From NCBI GenBank assembly GCA_027449725.1, contig DAIDLB010000017.1, positions 1-6,977 of the forward strand: 6,977 nucleotides of DNA, given 5' to 3'. Below, piece after piece: positions 1 through 5,086 of the stretch. Below the pieces are notes generated by a model that saw only the letters and a program-made list of their open reading frames with translations, ran no database searches and was not told the DNA's origin. The DNA is from Chlamydiota bacterium (GTDB lineage: Bacteria > Chlamydiota > Chlamydiia > Chlamydiales > SM23-39). Position 1 is the stretch's first letter; each line of letters opens with the position of its first letter. The position numbers and the translations under genes were made by a program.

Positions 1-261
1 AGTCACCAGGCGTTTATTCATTTCATTCCGCAATTCAGCAGTCTGCTGAATATACTCAAGCACTTCGTTTTCAATCGCTTCTTGCAGCATTTTTCTAGCA
101 CCGTCTCGCAGAACTGCTTCGAGAGCAGAACGAGCAGAGACAGCAATTCCCGCTGGGTCGCAATCTATTGAAAAAGAGTCTCTTGGCAGCAGTTCGTTCG
201 TAGAGTTTAGGGGATATTCCTCACCAAATTTCGCCAATACGACTGTATCATCAACGACCAA
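1..261 (-). CDS. IS256/Mutator-type transposase, N-terminal part only (runs off the window)
   Basis: The minus-strand frame is open from the left edge to a stop at 363-361. Counted from a TTG at 261, the visible 87 residues include LRDGARKMLQ (about 51-60) and ENEVLEYIQQ (about 64-73). This helical segment is typical of the N-terminus of IS256/Mutator-family transposases, DDE enzymes that move their element by cut-and-paste or copy-out. The catalytic DDE residues would lie beyond position 1, so activity cannot be judged. The start is uncertain: there is no in-frame ATG. TTG at 261 follows a GAGGA but at very short spacing, and TTG at 237 is an alternative. Residues before about 18 do not look family-specific. 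No terminal inverted repeat was recognised on the right side, so the element border is unknown but should lie within or just right of 260-360. The family call rests on motif recall. Confidence 0.72.
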   Translation of the reverse strand, partial: MVVDDTVVLAKFGEEYPLNSTNELLPRDSFSIDCDPAGIAVSARSALEAVLRDGARKMLQEAIENEVLEYIQQTAELRNEMNKRLVT

Positions 262-326
262 TTCCTCTATGAGCAGCTTCGAGGTGCTTAGCAGTTCTCC
301 GCTGAGAGCGCCAGCGGGAATTGCTG
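141..326. repeat. 16-base perfect inverted match between 141-156 and 311-326
   Basis: CAGCAATTCCCGCTGG at 141-156 is exactly inverted at 311-326. The left copy encodes Asp-Pro-Ala-Gly-Ile-Ala-Val on the transposase strand. Beyond the perfect core the right copy shows patchy similarity to the transposase gene (TTCTG, GAAGC and TGCGAG in the same order, with small gaps). This may be a degraded second copy of that gene segment in opposite orientation, or a rearrangement scar. Confidence 0.55.
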
Positions 327-369
327 GGATTATTCTGAGCTGGAAGCTTCGGTTTGCGAGCTATATAAA

Positions 370-840
370 TTGAATCAACAGATATCGGTTTTTTATGAAA
401 CCGTTACTGGAGAATCTTCTGTTCCGTCAGACGGCATTTCGAGAGAGTTGTATCTCGAGTCGCAACAAGTAGGCCTTGAACTATGCACTCCTTTTGAACA
501 TTGTAAAGACATGGCAGAGAATACCGGTAGAACTATAGTCAGTGCGGGGGTCATTTTCGCGATTTCAGCGCTTGCATTGTATATCATCACCAAAGCAACA
601 CAGAAGCCGGTACGGCAGCCCGAAGTGAACCGGGTTCAGGAACGGGCAAAAAGAGTAAGGCGAGAGCCATCTTCTCAGCCCAGCGCAAGCAGTTCCCAGT
701 CTGCCGCGCCGCCGTCAGCTTCGTCTTCTTCTTCCTCGTCCGGTTCGCAGACTTATTCGTATCAGAGAGAATGGGACGCGCGCAGGAACTGGGTAGGAAA
801 TGGCGCCGACCTCAGCGGCATTCCCGGCTGCAAACGTTAG
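370..840 (+). CDS. Single-pass Ser-rich membrane protein, probably 5'-truncated; family not recognised
   Basis: From TTG 370 the frame gives 156 residues. In order these are an acidic N-terminal part with two cysteines (about 39 and 45), one strong transmembrane helix (about 55-75), a Lys/Arg-rich stretch (about 79-98), a Ser/Pro/Ala-rich low-complexity linker (about 100-127), and a Trp/Arg-containing tail. The positive-inside rule puts the C-terminal side in the cytoplasm and the Cys-containing part outside. The frame stays open upstream to a stop at 289-291, and the upstream codons (with Cys and Trp, and a run reading YSELEASVCELYKL) look like a continuation of the same protein. No ATG or GTG lies in that extension and no Shine-Dalgarno precedes TTG 370. 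I infer a gene whose 5' end was lost, plausibly to the adjacent transposase-bearing element. A short intact gene using TTG is the alternative. The function is unknown. Confidence 0.55.
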   Translation: MNQQISVFYETVTGESSVPSDGISRELYLESQQVGLELCTPFEHCKDMAENTGRTIVSAGVIFAISALALYIITKATQKPVRQPEVNRVQERAKRVRREPSSQPSASSSQSAAPPSASSSSSSSGSQTYSYQREWDARRNWVGNGADLSGIPGCKR

Positions 841-949
841 CTTTCAGCAGAGCCGCGATGTCAGCGCCGGCAATGGTACGGATCTTGCGGCCGATCCTCT
901 CGTAATCTCAATTACAGTCGGGTTGATGAAGAAATTTTTAAAAAAATGA
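800..949 (+). CDS. Possible small ORF, 49 residues, overlapping the preceding gene out of frame
   Basis: ATG 800 opens a 49-codon frame, overlapping the last 41 bases of the Ser-rich membrane protein in another frame. The product has an Ala-rich start, a GNGTDLAADP stretch and a hydrophobic-plus-basic end (VISITVGLMKKFLKK). The composition looks protein-like rather than random. AGGA lies at 795-798, too close to the ATG to be a good ribosome site. The upstream gene ends with a similar string (GNGADLSGIP). This could mean that the small ORF is the frameshifted original C-terminus of that gene, or that it is chance. No family is recognised and it may not be expressed. Confidence 0.3.
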   Translation: MAPTSAAFPAANVSFQQSRDVSAGNGTDLAADPLVISITVGLMKKFLKK

Positions 950-1058
950 CCCGTTTTGCAGTCCATTCAAGCGGATAGCAAGGTTTTATACCCAAATAAT
1001 CTATTTTCCCTTTTCCCGCATTGCAAACTAAACGGAAATTAAGTACCCTTTTTGCCCT
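950..1058 (+). other. AT-rich intergenic stretch ahead of the rRNA methyltransferase
   Basis: About 110 bases without a supported gene. The stretch 984-1010 is AT-rich (TTTTATACCC followed by A/T and pyrimidine runs), as expected near a promoter, but no convincing -35/-10 pair at proper spacing could be placed. No terminator-like stem with a T-run was seen for the genes to the left. Confidence 0.4.
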
Positions 1059-2114
1059 ATGGAATTACCGACGATTTGCGATGGGGAGGATAAGAGTTCC
1101 CCTTTTGTCAACTGCATCCGTAAAAAATACCGCCACCTTCGCAAGTGGGCCCGGAGGACGGAAACCAACTGCTTTCGGATCTACGACCGTGAGCTCCACC
1201 ACTATCCCTTCGCGATCGATTTTTATGCCGGCCGCTATGTGATCTACTACTTTTCTCCAAATCGCTTCGAGCTCGATCCTCCGGAAGAACTGACCCTTGA
1301 AGTGGAAAGCGCTTTGCAGCTCCTTTTTAACGCCGATCCGGCCATGATTTTTTGGAAATGCCGTATGAAGCGCTCCAAGTACCAGCAGTATGAAAAACAG
1401 GATGCGTCCAAAGAATTTTTCACCGTCCTCGAATATGGGGTGAAGTTCCGGATCAATCTGCACGATTATCTCGATACGGGCCTTTTTCTCGATCACCGCG
1501 AGACGAGACAGATCGCAGCAAAACTGGGAGTTGGTAAGCGTGTGCTCAACCTCTTTGCCTACACCTGCTCTTTTAGCGTCCACGCGGCGGCGAAGGGAGC
1601 GGCGTTTACCAAAAGCGTCGATCTCTCCAACACCTATACCGACTGGGGGCGGGAGAATTTTCTCCTGAATGAGCTCCCCTTATCCGCCAACCGGATCGTG
1701 CGCGCCGACTGCCTCTCATTTTTAGATGAAGAGGATGGCAAATATGGACTCATCATCATCGACCCCCCGACGATTTCCCGCTCCAAGAAGATGGACCAAA
1801 TGTTCGACGTTCAGATCGATTACCGCTCTCTCATCGAGAGGGCCCTAAAACTTCTGACGCCGGACGGGACGATCCTCTTTAGCACGAACTCGCGCAAGTT
1901 CGTTTTTGAAGAATCGCTTTTCCCGAATTGCTCGATTCAGGAAATTTCTCATAAAACGCTTCCCATCGATTTCCTTGATCCAAAAATCCACCGCTGTTGG
2001 AAGATATACCGCGCGCAGGAAGGACTGGCACGTTCCGACCGGGCGAGACAAAGCAGAATCGATTCGAATGAGGAGCACCATTCCCGCATCGGGAAGGGCG
2101 ACGAAGAGAATTGA
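1059..2114 (+). CDS. Stand-alone RlmK-like 23S rRNA (guanine-N7) methyltransferase, class I SAM-dependent
   Basis: The 351-residue product matches the C-terminal (RlmK) half of E. coli RlmKL, which makes m7G2069 in 23S rRNA. The RNA-binding N-domain begins near residue 16 with the RKKYRHLRKWARR basic stretch, then RIYDRELHHYPFAIDFY. DYLDTGLFLDHRETR (137-151) is the RlmI/RlmK hallmark. SAM motif I is VLNLFAYTC (162-170), where the family normally has Gly and this protein has Cys at 170. The acidic-loop region SVDLSNTY is at 186-193, and IDPPTISRSK (234-243) matches the DPPTF-SNSK motif. The family usually ends just after the IH-CW-I motif, here IHRCWKIY at 310-317. The extra Arg/Glu-rich tail (about 318-351) is encoded inside a palindrome. 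There is no THUMP or RlmL domain. ATG 1059 lacks a clear Shine-Dalgarno. The GGGGAGGA at 1083-1090 lies inside the frame with no usable start behind it, so 1059 is kept. A related target such as m5C (RlmI-type) cannot be excluded. Confidence 0.85.
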   Translation: MELPTICDGEDKSSPFVNCIRKKYRHLRKWARRTETNCFRIYDRELHHYPFAIDFYAGRYVIYYFSPNRFELDPPEELTLEVESALQLLFNADPAMIFWKCRMKRSKYQQYEKQDASKEFFTVLEYGVKFRINLHDYLDTGLFLDHRETRQIAAKLGVGKRVLNLFAYTCSFSVHAAAKGAAFTKSVDLSNTYTDWGRENFLLNELPLSANRIVRADCLSFLDEEDGKYGLIIIDPPTISRSKKMDQMFDVQIDYRSLIERALKLLTPDGTILFSTNSRKFVFEESLFPNCSIQEISHKTLPIDFLDPKIHRCWKIYRAQEGLARSDRARQSRIDSNEEHHSRIGKGDEEN

Positions 2115-2168
2115 TTCTGCGAAGTCGCAGCCGGTCGGAACATGTCAATCCTGACGAAGCGCGGTATA
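2005..2168. repeat. Long imperfect palindrome (MITE-like repeat or large hairpin)
   Basis: The outer ten bases TATACCGCGC (2005-2014) are perfectly inverted at 2159-2168. Alignment continues without gaps for another 51 bases per arm (2015-2065 against 2108-2158), with 36 of 51 positions paired. This includes perfect runs GTTCCGACCGG and GCAGAATC, and some mismatches would be G-U pairs in RNA. The loop holds a second small hairpin, TTCCCG-CAT-CGGGAA (2081-2095). The left arm and loop encode the C-terminal tail of the rRNA methyltransferase, whose stop falls in the right arm. No target-site duplication was confirmed and no second copy lies in this window. Confidence 0.75.
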
Positions 2169-2173
2169 GGTTC

Positions 2174-2202
2174 TTGATTTATTCCGATTGATTTGCTAAT
2201 CC
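2174..2202 (+). promoter_or_regulatory. Weak candidate promoter for the DoxX-like/DUF488 pair
   Basis: TTGATT at 2174-2179 resembles a -35 box. A TGCTAATCC stretch at 2194-2202 could hold a poor -10 box at 15-17 bases. It lies just outside the palindrome and upstream of the GTG start at 2235. The match to consensus is modest. Confidence 0.2.
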
Positions 2203-2222
2203 AAAATGGAAGCAACTATTTT

Positions 2223-2228
2223 AGGAGG
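2223..2228 (+). promoter_or_regulatory. Strong Shine-Dalgarno that fixes the GTG 2235 start
   Basis: AGGAGG, a full anti-16S match, sits six bases before GTG 2235. An in-frame ATG at 2193 has no such site and would place this AGGAGG inside the coding region. Confidence 0.8.
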
Positions 2229-2234
2229 CTCTTC

Positions 2235-2618
2235 GTGTCTAAATATTCAGGAGATCCGGCATATCAGGCGTTTCGCATCTTGCAATTCACCTTTGTCGTT
2301 GCGCCTATTTTGGCGGGTCTCGACAAGTTTTTTTATATGCTGACCGATTGGTCTCAGTACCTTTCTCCCCTGGTTTTAAAAGTGATCCAATACCATGACC
2401 GTGGATTCATGATGGTCGCCGGCGTCATTGAGATCATCGCCGGCCTTGGTGTGATTTTCAAACCACAATTGTTCGCAACCATCATTTCTCTCTGGCTTTT
2501 AGGCATCATCATCAACTTGGTTATGACCGGACACTATTTCGATGTGGCGCTGCGCGATTTAGGTTTAATGCTTTCCGCATTTGCTCTGGGACGCCTGAGC
2601 CAAAAATATCAGCAGTAA
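2235..2618 (+). CDS. DoxX-like four-helix integral membrane protein
   Basis: From GTG 2235 the product is 127 residues with four hydrophobic helices at about 13-33, 58-76, 79-97 and 103-120, and short loops. Length, four-helix layout, the GLDKFF segment after helix 1 and the ALRDLGLMLSAFALG end fit the DoxX/DoxX-like superfamily. Members of that superfamily are small inner-membrane proteins of mostly unknown role, some tied to thiol or redox homeostasis. The start was chosen because AGGAGG lies six bases upstream. The longer reading from ATG 2193 adds a hydrophilic stretch without a ribosome site. The DUF488 gene starts 12 bases after the stop, so the two are probably co-transcribed. The broad superfamily call is reasonable, but a specific function cannot be given. 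Confidence 0.7.
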   Translation: MSKYSGDPAYQAFRILQFTFVVAPILAGLDKFFYMLTDWSQYLSPLVLKVIQYHDRGFMMVAGVIEIIAGLGVIFKPQLFATIISLWLLGIIINLVMTGHYFDVALRDLGLMLSAFALGRLSQKYQQ

Positions 2619-2630
2619 AACAGCTCTTCG

Positions 2631-3164
2631 ATGGAAATGTATACGATCGGCCATTCGACTCGCTCCATCGAAGAGTTTATCTCTCTTTTACTGGCGCATG
2701 GCATTGAACAGGTGATCGATATTCGCACTGTTCCTAAGTCGAGGCACTGTCCTCAATTCAATCAGGAGCCGTTGAAAAAGGCGCTGAAAAAAAGCCGCAT
2801 TGGATATCGGCATCGAAAAGATTTAGGAGGTTTTCGCCATACCTCCAAAGACTCTACAAATACAGGATGGATCAACGCTTCCTTTCGCGGATTTGCCGAC
2901 TACATGCAAACGCCTGCGTTTGAGCAAGCCTTGGAAAAATTGGAGAAACAGGGGCTAAAAAAGCGCGTTGCTCTTATGTGTGCGGAAGCCGTCCCTTGGC
3001 GCTGCCATCGAAACCTGGTGGCAGATCTACTCACCGTGCACAAATGGAAAGTCTTTCATATCCAAAGTAAAAAGACGGCAAAACGGCACAAGCGAACCCC
3101 TTTTTTGAAAATGAAAAGAGGTTCGCCGGTTTATCGCAAATCTTGCGGTCTCGCGATCACGTGA
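2631..3164 (+). CDS. DUF488 family protein
   Basis: The 177-residue product carries the DUF488 marks in order: YTIGHSTRS (4-12), DIRTVPKSR (30-38), DLGGFRH (64-70), FADYM (88-92) and LMCAEAVPWRCHR (115-127) with its Cys and His residues. The family is cytoplasmic and widespread, and its biochemical function is not established. The clustered Cys/His/Arg suggests a catalytic or metal site. The tail after about 150 is unusually basic (Lys/Arg-rich). ATG 2631 and ATG 2637 are both possible. The second gives the usual family start, Met-Tyr-Thr-Ile-Gly-His, and has GGA just before it. It follows the DoxX-like gene by 12 bases. Its 3' end overlaps the convergent methyltransferase gene by 34 bases. 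Confidence 0.85.
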   Translation: MEMYTIGHSTRSIEEFISLLLAHGIEQVIDIRTVPKSRHCPQFNQEPLKKALKKSRIGYRHRKDLGGFRHTSKDSTNTGWINASFRGFADYMQTPAFEQALEKLEKQGLKKRVALMCAEAVPWRCHRNLVADLLTVHKWKVFHIQSKKTAKRHKRTPFLKMKRGSPVYRKSCGLAIT

Positions 3165-3985
3165 ATTCGCGGGATGCACTCCGAGAGACGTCCCCGGGAA
3201 TCGAGGATCTCTGGCTCGCGTTCAAGAACCCGATCGACGTACTCGGTATACATGGGGCGGCTTACTGAAAAAGGGACGCCCCAGTTTGCTGTGGCAGTGC
3301 CGACCAGCCAGTCAATGTAATCATTGACATCCCGGAAGAGATAGGGCTCGTCCTCTTTTCGGATTGAAAGGACCTCGAATCCGGCTTTTTCCAAATGCGC
3401 CGCGCATCCCTTCAACGTGCGGATGGAAAGTTCGTGCGTATAGCTGGGGCGGTTGATCCAAGGCTGCTCGACTCCATATTTCTGCAACAGCTCATTTGCA
3501 ATCCCGCGTCTGGCCGGACGCGGCGCTTCAGGCACAGTCAAAAGGAGGAGGCCGTTTGGCTTCAAATGTGATTTGAGATGGGCCAAGACAGCCAGCGGAT
3601 CGTCGACAAAGTGCAGCACGGAAAAGGAGCAGATGAGATCGTATTCACCGGTAATTTCCGCGGTTTGGAAATGCAGGTTATCCGAAGTGTAGAGCGATTG
3701 GGCCAATCCGATCATCGAGGGGGAAATATCGTAGCCGGTGACAGATCCATGAGGGAGAATCTTTGAGATCCAGGCGGTGATTTTTCCATCGCCGCAGCCG
3801 AAATCAAGGATTTTCTCTGTTCCTTCAAAAGGAAACGAGCCGATGAGTTCCATCGCCCACGCCTGCTGTATTTCCGAATGGTCATGGTAGGCTTCTGCTA
3901 ATTCCGGAGAGTTCCAGCCCCTTTCCACAGCGCAGAGCGTTGCTGACGCAAAAAAGAGGGCGATTGCGGTTTTGAAAAATTTCAT
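3131..3985 (-). CDS. Class I SAM-dependent methyltransferase with N-terminal signal peptide
   Basis: The 284-residue product begins with a classic Sec signal peptide: MKFFK, a hydrophobic core to about residue 16, and a likely cleavage after TLCA (about 19). A Rossmann methyltransferase domain follows. Motif I is ILDFGCGDGKIT (59-70), the acidic ribose-binding strand is GYDISPSMI (84-92, Asp 86), then EYDLICSFSVLHFVDDP (114-130) and LKPNGLLLLTVPEA (141-154). This resembles the methyltransferase-11/trans-aconitate-methyltransferase-like group, which acts on small molecules, though no substrate can be assigned. The ATG is well supported by GGAGGA at 3993-3988. A signal peptide on a SAM enzyme is odd because SAM is cytoplasmic. 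The protein may work outside the cell, for instance in a host, or the N-terminus may be a membrane anchor. It lies 46 bases behind the ABC operon and probably has its own promoter. Confidence 0.85.
   Translation of the reverse strand: MKFFKTAIALFFASATLCAVERGWNSPELAEAYHDHSEIQQAWAMELIGSFPFEGTEKILDFGCGDGKITAWISKILPHGSVTGYDISPSMIGLAQSLYTSDNLHFQTAEITGEYDLICSFSVLHFVDDPLAVLAHLKSHLKPNGLLLLTVPEAPRPARRGIANELLQKYGVEQPWINRPSYTHELSIRTLKGCAAHLEKAGFEVLSIRKEDEPYLFRDVNDYIDWLVGTATANWGVPFSVSRPMYTEYVDRVLEREPEILDSRGRLSECIPRIHVIARPQDLR
3152..3171. terminator. Cruciform-like inverted repeat at the convergent gene ends
   Basis: CGCGA (3152-3156) pairs with TCGCG (3167-3171), and the palindrome TCACGTGA (3157-3164) sits between them with a two-base bulge. 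It covers the stop of the plus-strand gene. A shorter stem, CGCAA-ATC-TTGCG (3135-3147), lies next to it over the end of the minus-strand gene. There is no T-run on either side, so factor-independent termination is only a possibility. Confidence 0.3.
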
Positions 3986-4006
3986 AGTCCTCCAATTTTG
4001 GGAATG

Positions 4007-4035
4007 AGCCTAGAGGATGTTAAAAAAAATGTCAA
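4007..4035 (-). promoter_or_regulatory. Candidate sigma-70-type promoter for the exported methyltransferase
   Basis: On the minus strand, a perfect -35 TTGACA (4035-4030) is followed by a 17-base spacer with a run of eight T, and then TAGGCT (4012-4007) as a weak -10. The -35 overlaps the stop codon of the upstream small membrane protein gene. Transcription would begin near 4000, about 15 bases before the start codon. Confidence 0.4.
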
Positions 4036-4313
4036 ACAGGCAGTCCTTGCTGTGAGGGAACATGAAATGCAAGGGCGGTTGCGGCCACCCCCAAGATGGC
4101 GATGGCCACAAATGAGATGGTGTCTGCGATTGTGCATTCGATCGGCATGCCGAGGCTGATGCACTCCGGGCAGGATTGGAGGGCTGCGTTGCATCGGGAT
4201 CGCATCACAATCGAGAGGACAAATCCGGCGGCGGCTACACCTCCCACGACTAATTTACGATCGAAAAACGGTTCTGCGTCTCTTGCGAGGAGGGGAACTC
4301 TGCCTACATTCAT
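4032..4313 (-). CDS. Small two-helix, four-cysteine membrane protein coupled to the ABC operon
   Basis: ATG 4313-4311 overlaps the stop TGA (4312-4310) of the upstream permease in an ATGA arrangement, so translation is probably coupled. The 93-residue product has two transmembrane helices, about 21-37 and 63-84. They are joined by a short loop holding Cys at 41, 48, 51 and 60, with a CPEC (CxxC) motif at 48-51. The basic RSR after helix 1 favours a cytoplasmic loop, but orientation is unsure. CxxC plus two more Cys could bind a metal or form disulfides; that is inference. A longer open frame upstream of this ATG only shadows the permease. The next gene starts 46 bases after the stop. No family is recognised. 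Helices, cysteines and overlap make it a likely real gene. Confidence 0.65.
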   Translation of the reverse strand: MNVGRVPLLARDAEPFFDRKLVVGGVAAAGFVLSIVMRSRCNAALQSCPECISLGMPIECTIADTISFVAIAILGVAATALAFHVPSQQGLPV

Positions 4314-5086
4314 AGCCGGATGCCAAACTGGTTGCCCGATTCGTACTGCTTCAAACTCAGGTGGAAGACGAACCAGGAGAAGATAAAAAGAGCAAGAGAA
4401 CTGCCGAGCAGAATGGCGAGCTTGACCCAGGTAAAGGCGCGGATCAGTTCGACAGGCAGATAGCCGATGATTCCGGCCGGGATCAAGGTGAACATCACGA
4501 GCTGCAAGACCCCGGAATAGATATTGGTCGGATAAAGGGAGAAAAGATAGACCGAGTCGCAATAGTTTTTTGAAACGCTCTCGATGGAGCCGAACCAAAA
4601 GGCCATGCTATGGGCAAGGATGGCTGTAGCAGTAAAGACCAGGCAGCCTGAGAGGATTCCGATCCCGATCAAGGGGAGGGATGAGGTCAGATTTCCCAGG
4701 AAGACGAGGATTAGGGTTGTCATCAGAGATCCCCACCCCTTTGACAGCGACGTGGAGCCTGCCAGATGGAGGAGCAGATTTTTTGGCTGTGTCATGAAGG
4801 GGTCCAGCCCCCCATTGAGGATAATCCGGGAGAGCTGCTTTACTCCGCCAAAACAGATTTGTCGGAGCCCATAGGCCCCCAGGCAAACCGCGTTTAAGGC
4901 GATCAGGTCAGTTATCGTCCAGCCGGAGATAGAATGAAATTGGCGGAAAAAGATCCACCACATCAAAACAAAGATCAGGTTATTCGCGATCATCAGAGCC
5001 GACTCGATGAGGAAAGCGCCCCGAAGACTGATCGACGCCCGAATGCTCGTTCGGAGTAGGGATAAGAAGAAGCGGACTGTTTTCAC
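4310..5086 (-). CDS. ABC-2-type transporter permease (COG3694/PF06182-like)
   Basis: The 258-residue product has about six membrane helices, near 25-47, 58-80, 118-132, 136-160, 193-212 and 222-243. It carries the marks I recall for the COG3694 permease class: GGLDPFMTQPKNLLLH (92-107), YPTNIYSG (185-192) and the C-terminal QYESGN (247-252). This class pairs with a second permease (COG4587-like) and a DrrA-like ATPase to form an exporter whose substrates are mostly unknown. The start is GTG 5086, directly after the TAA of the preceding permease. The ribosome site GGGAGGA is formed by the last codons of that gene. The 3' end overlaps the small Cys protein by ATGA. Confidence 0.87.
   Translation of the reverse strand: MKTVRFFLSLLRTSIRASISLRGAFLIESALMIANNLIFVLMWWIFFRQFHSISGWTITDLIALNAVCLGAYGLRQICFGGVKQLSRIILNGGLDPFMTQPKNLLLHLAGSTSLSKGWGSLMTTLILVFLGNLTSSLPLIGIGILSGCLVFTATAILAHSMAFWFGSIESVSKNYCDSVYLFSLYPTNIYSGVLQLVMFTLIPAGIIGYLPVELIRAFTWVKLAILLGSSLALFIFSWFVFHLSLKQYESGNQFGIRL

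Noticed and set aside
716..745. TCT/TCN-rich Ser tract as a phase-variation switch
   Set aside because: The units are triplets with mixed third bases, so slippage would only change Ser number without shifting frame, and the pure repeat is short.
841..915. Minus-strand frame reading DYERIGRKIRTIAGADIAALL-like residues as a gene fragment
   Set aside because: It is short, bounded by stops with no start codon, and no family was recognised.
926..949. ATG with a MKKFLKK start, like the beginning of a signal peptide
   Set aside because: It stops after seven codons and is simply the end of the 800-949 frame.
984..1060. 10-mers TTTTATACCC and TTTGCCCTAT shared with 6887-6919, as a common regulatory signature
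   Set aside because: The spacing and order context differ, and 10-base matches between AT-rich stretches of a 7 kb window are expected by chance.
1065..1583. Antisense 172-codon frame opposite the rRNA methyltransferase
   Set aside because: The sense strand encodes a protein with clear family motifs along the whole stretch, and the antisense product has no recognisable features.
4022..4029. Run of eight T on the minus strand as a terminator after the Cys protein gene
   Set aside because: No stable GC-rich stem was found directly before it. The run fits better as the spacer of the candidate promoter.
4314..4598. Upstream part of a 188-codon minus-strand frame that ends at 4032
   Set aside because: It lies wholly inside the permease gene in another frame and is Arg/Leu-rich shadow sequence. 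Only the part from ATG 4313 is supported as a gene.
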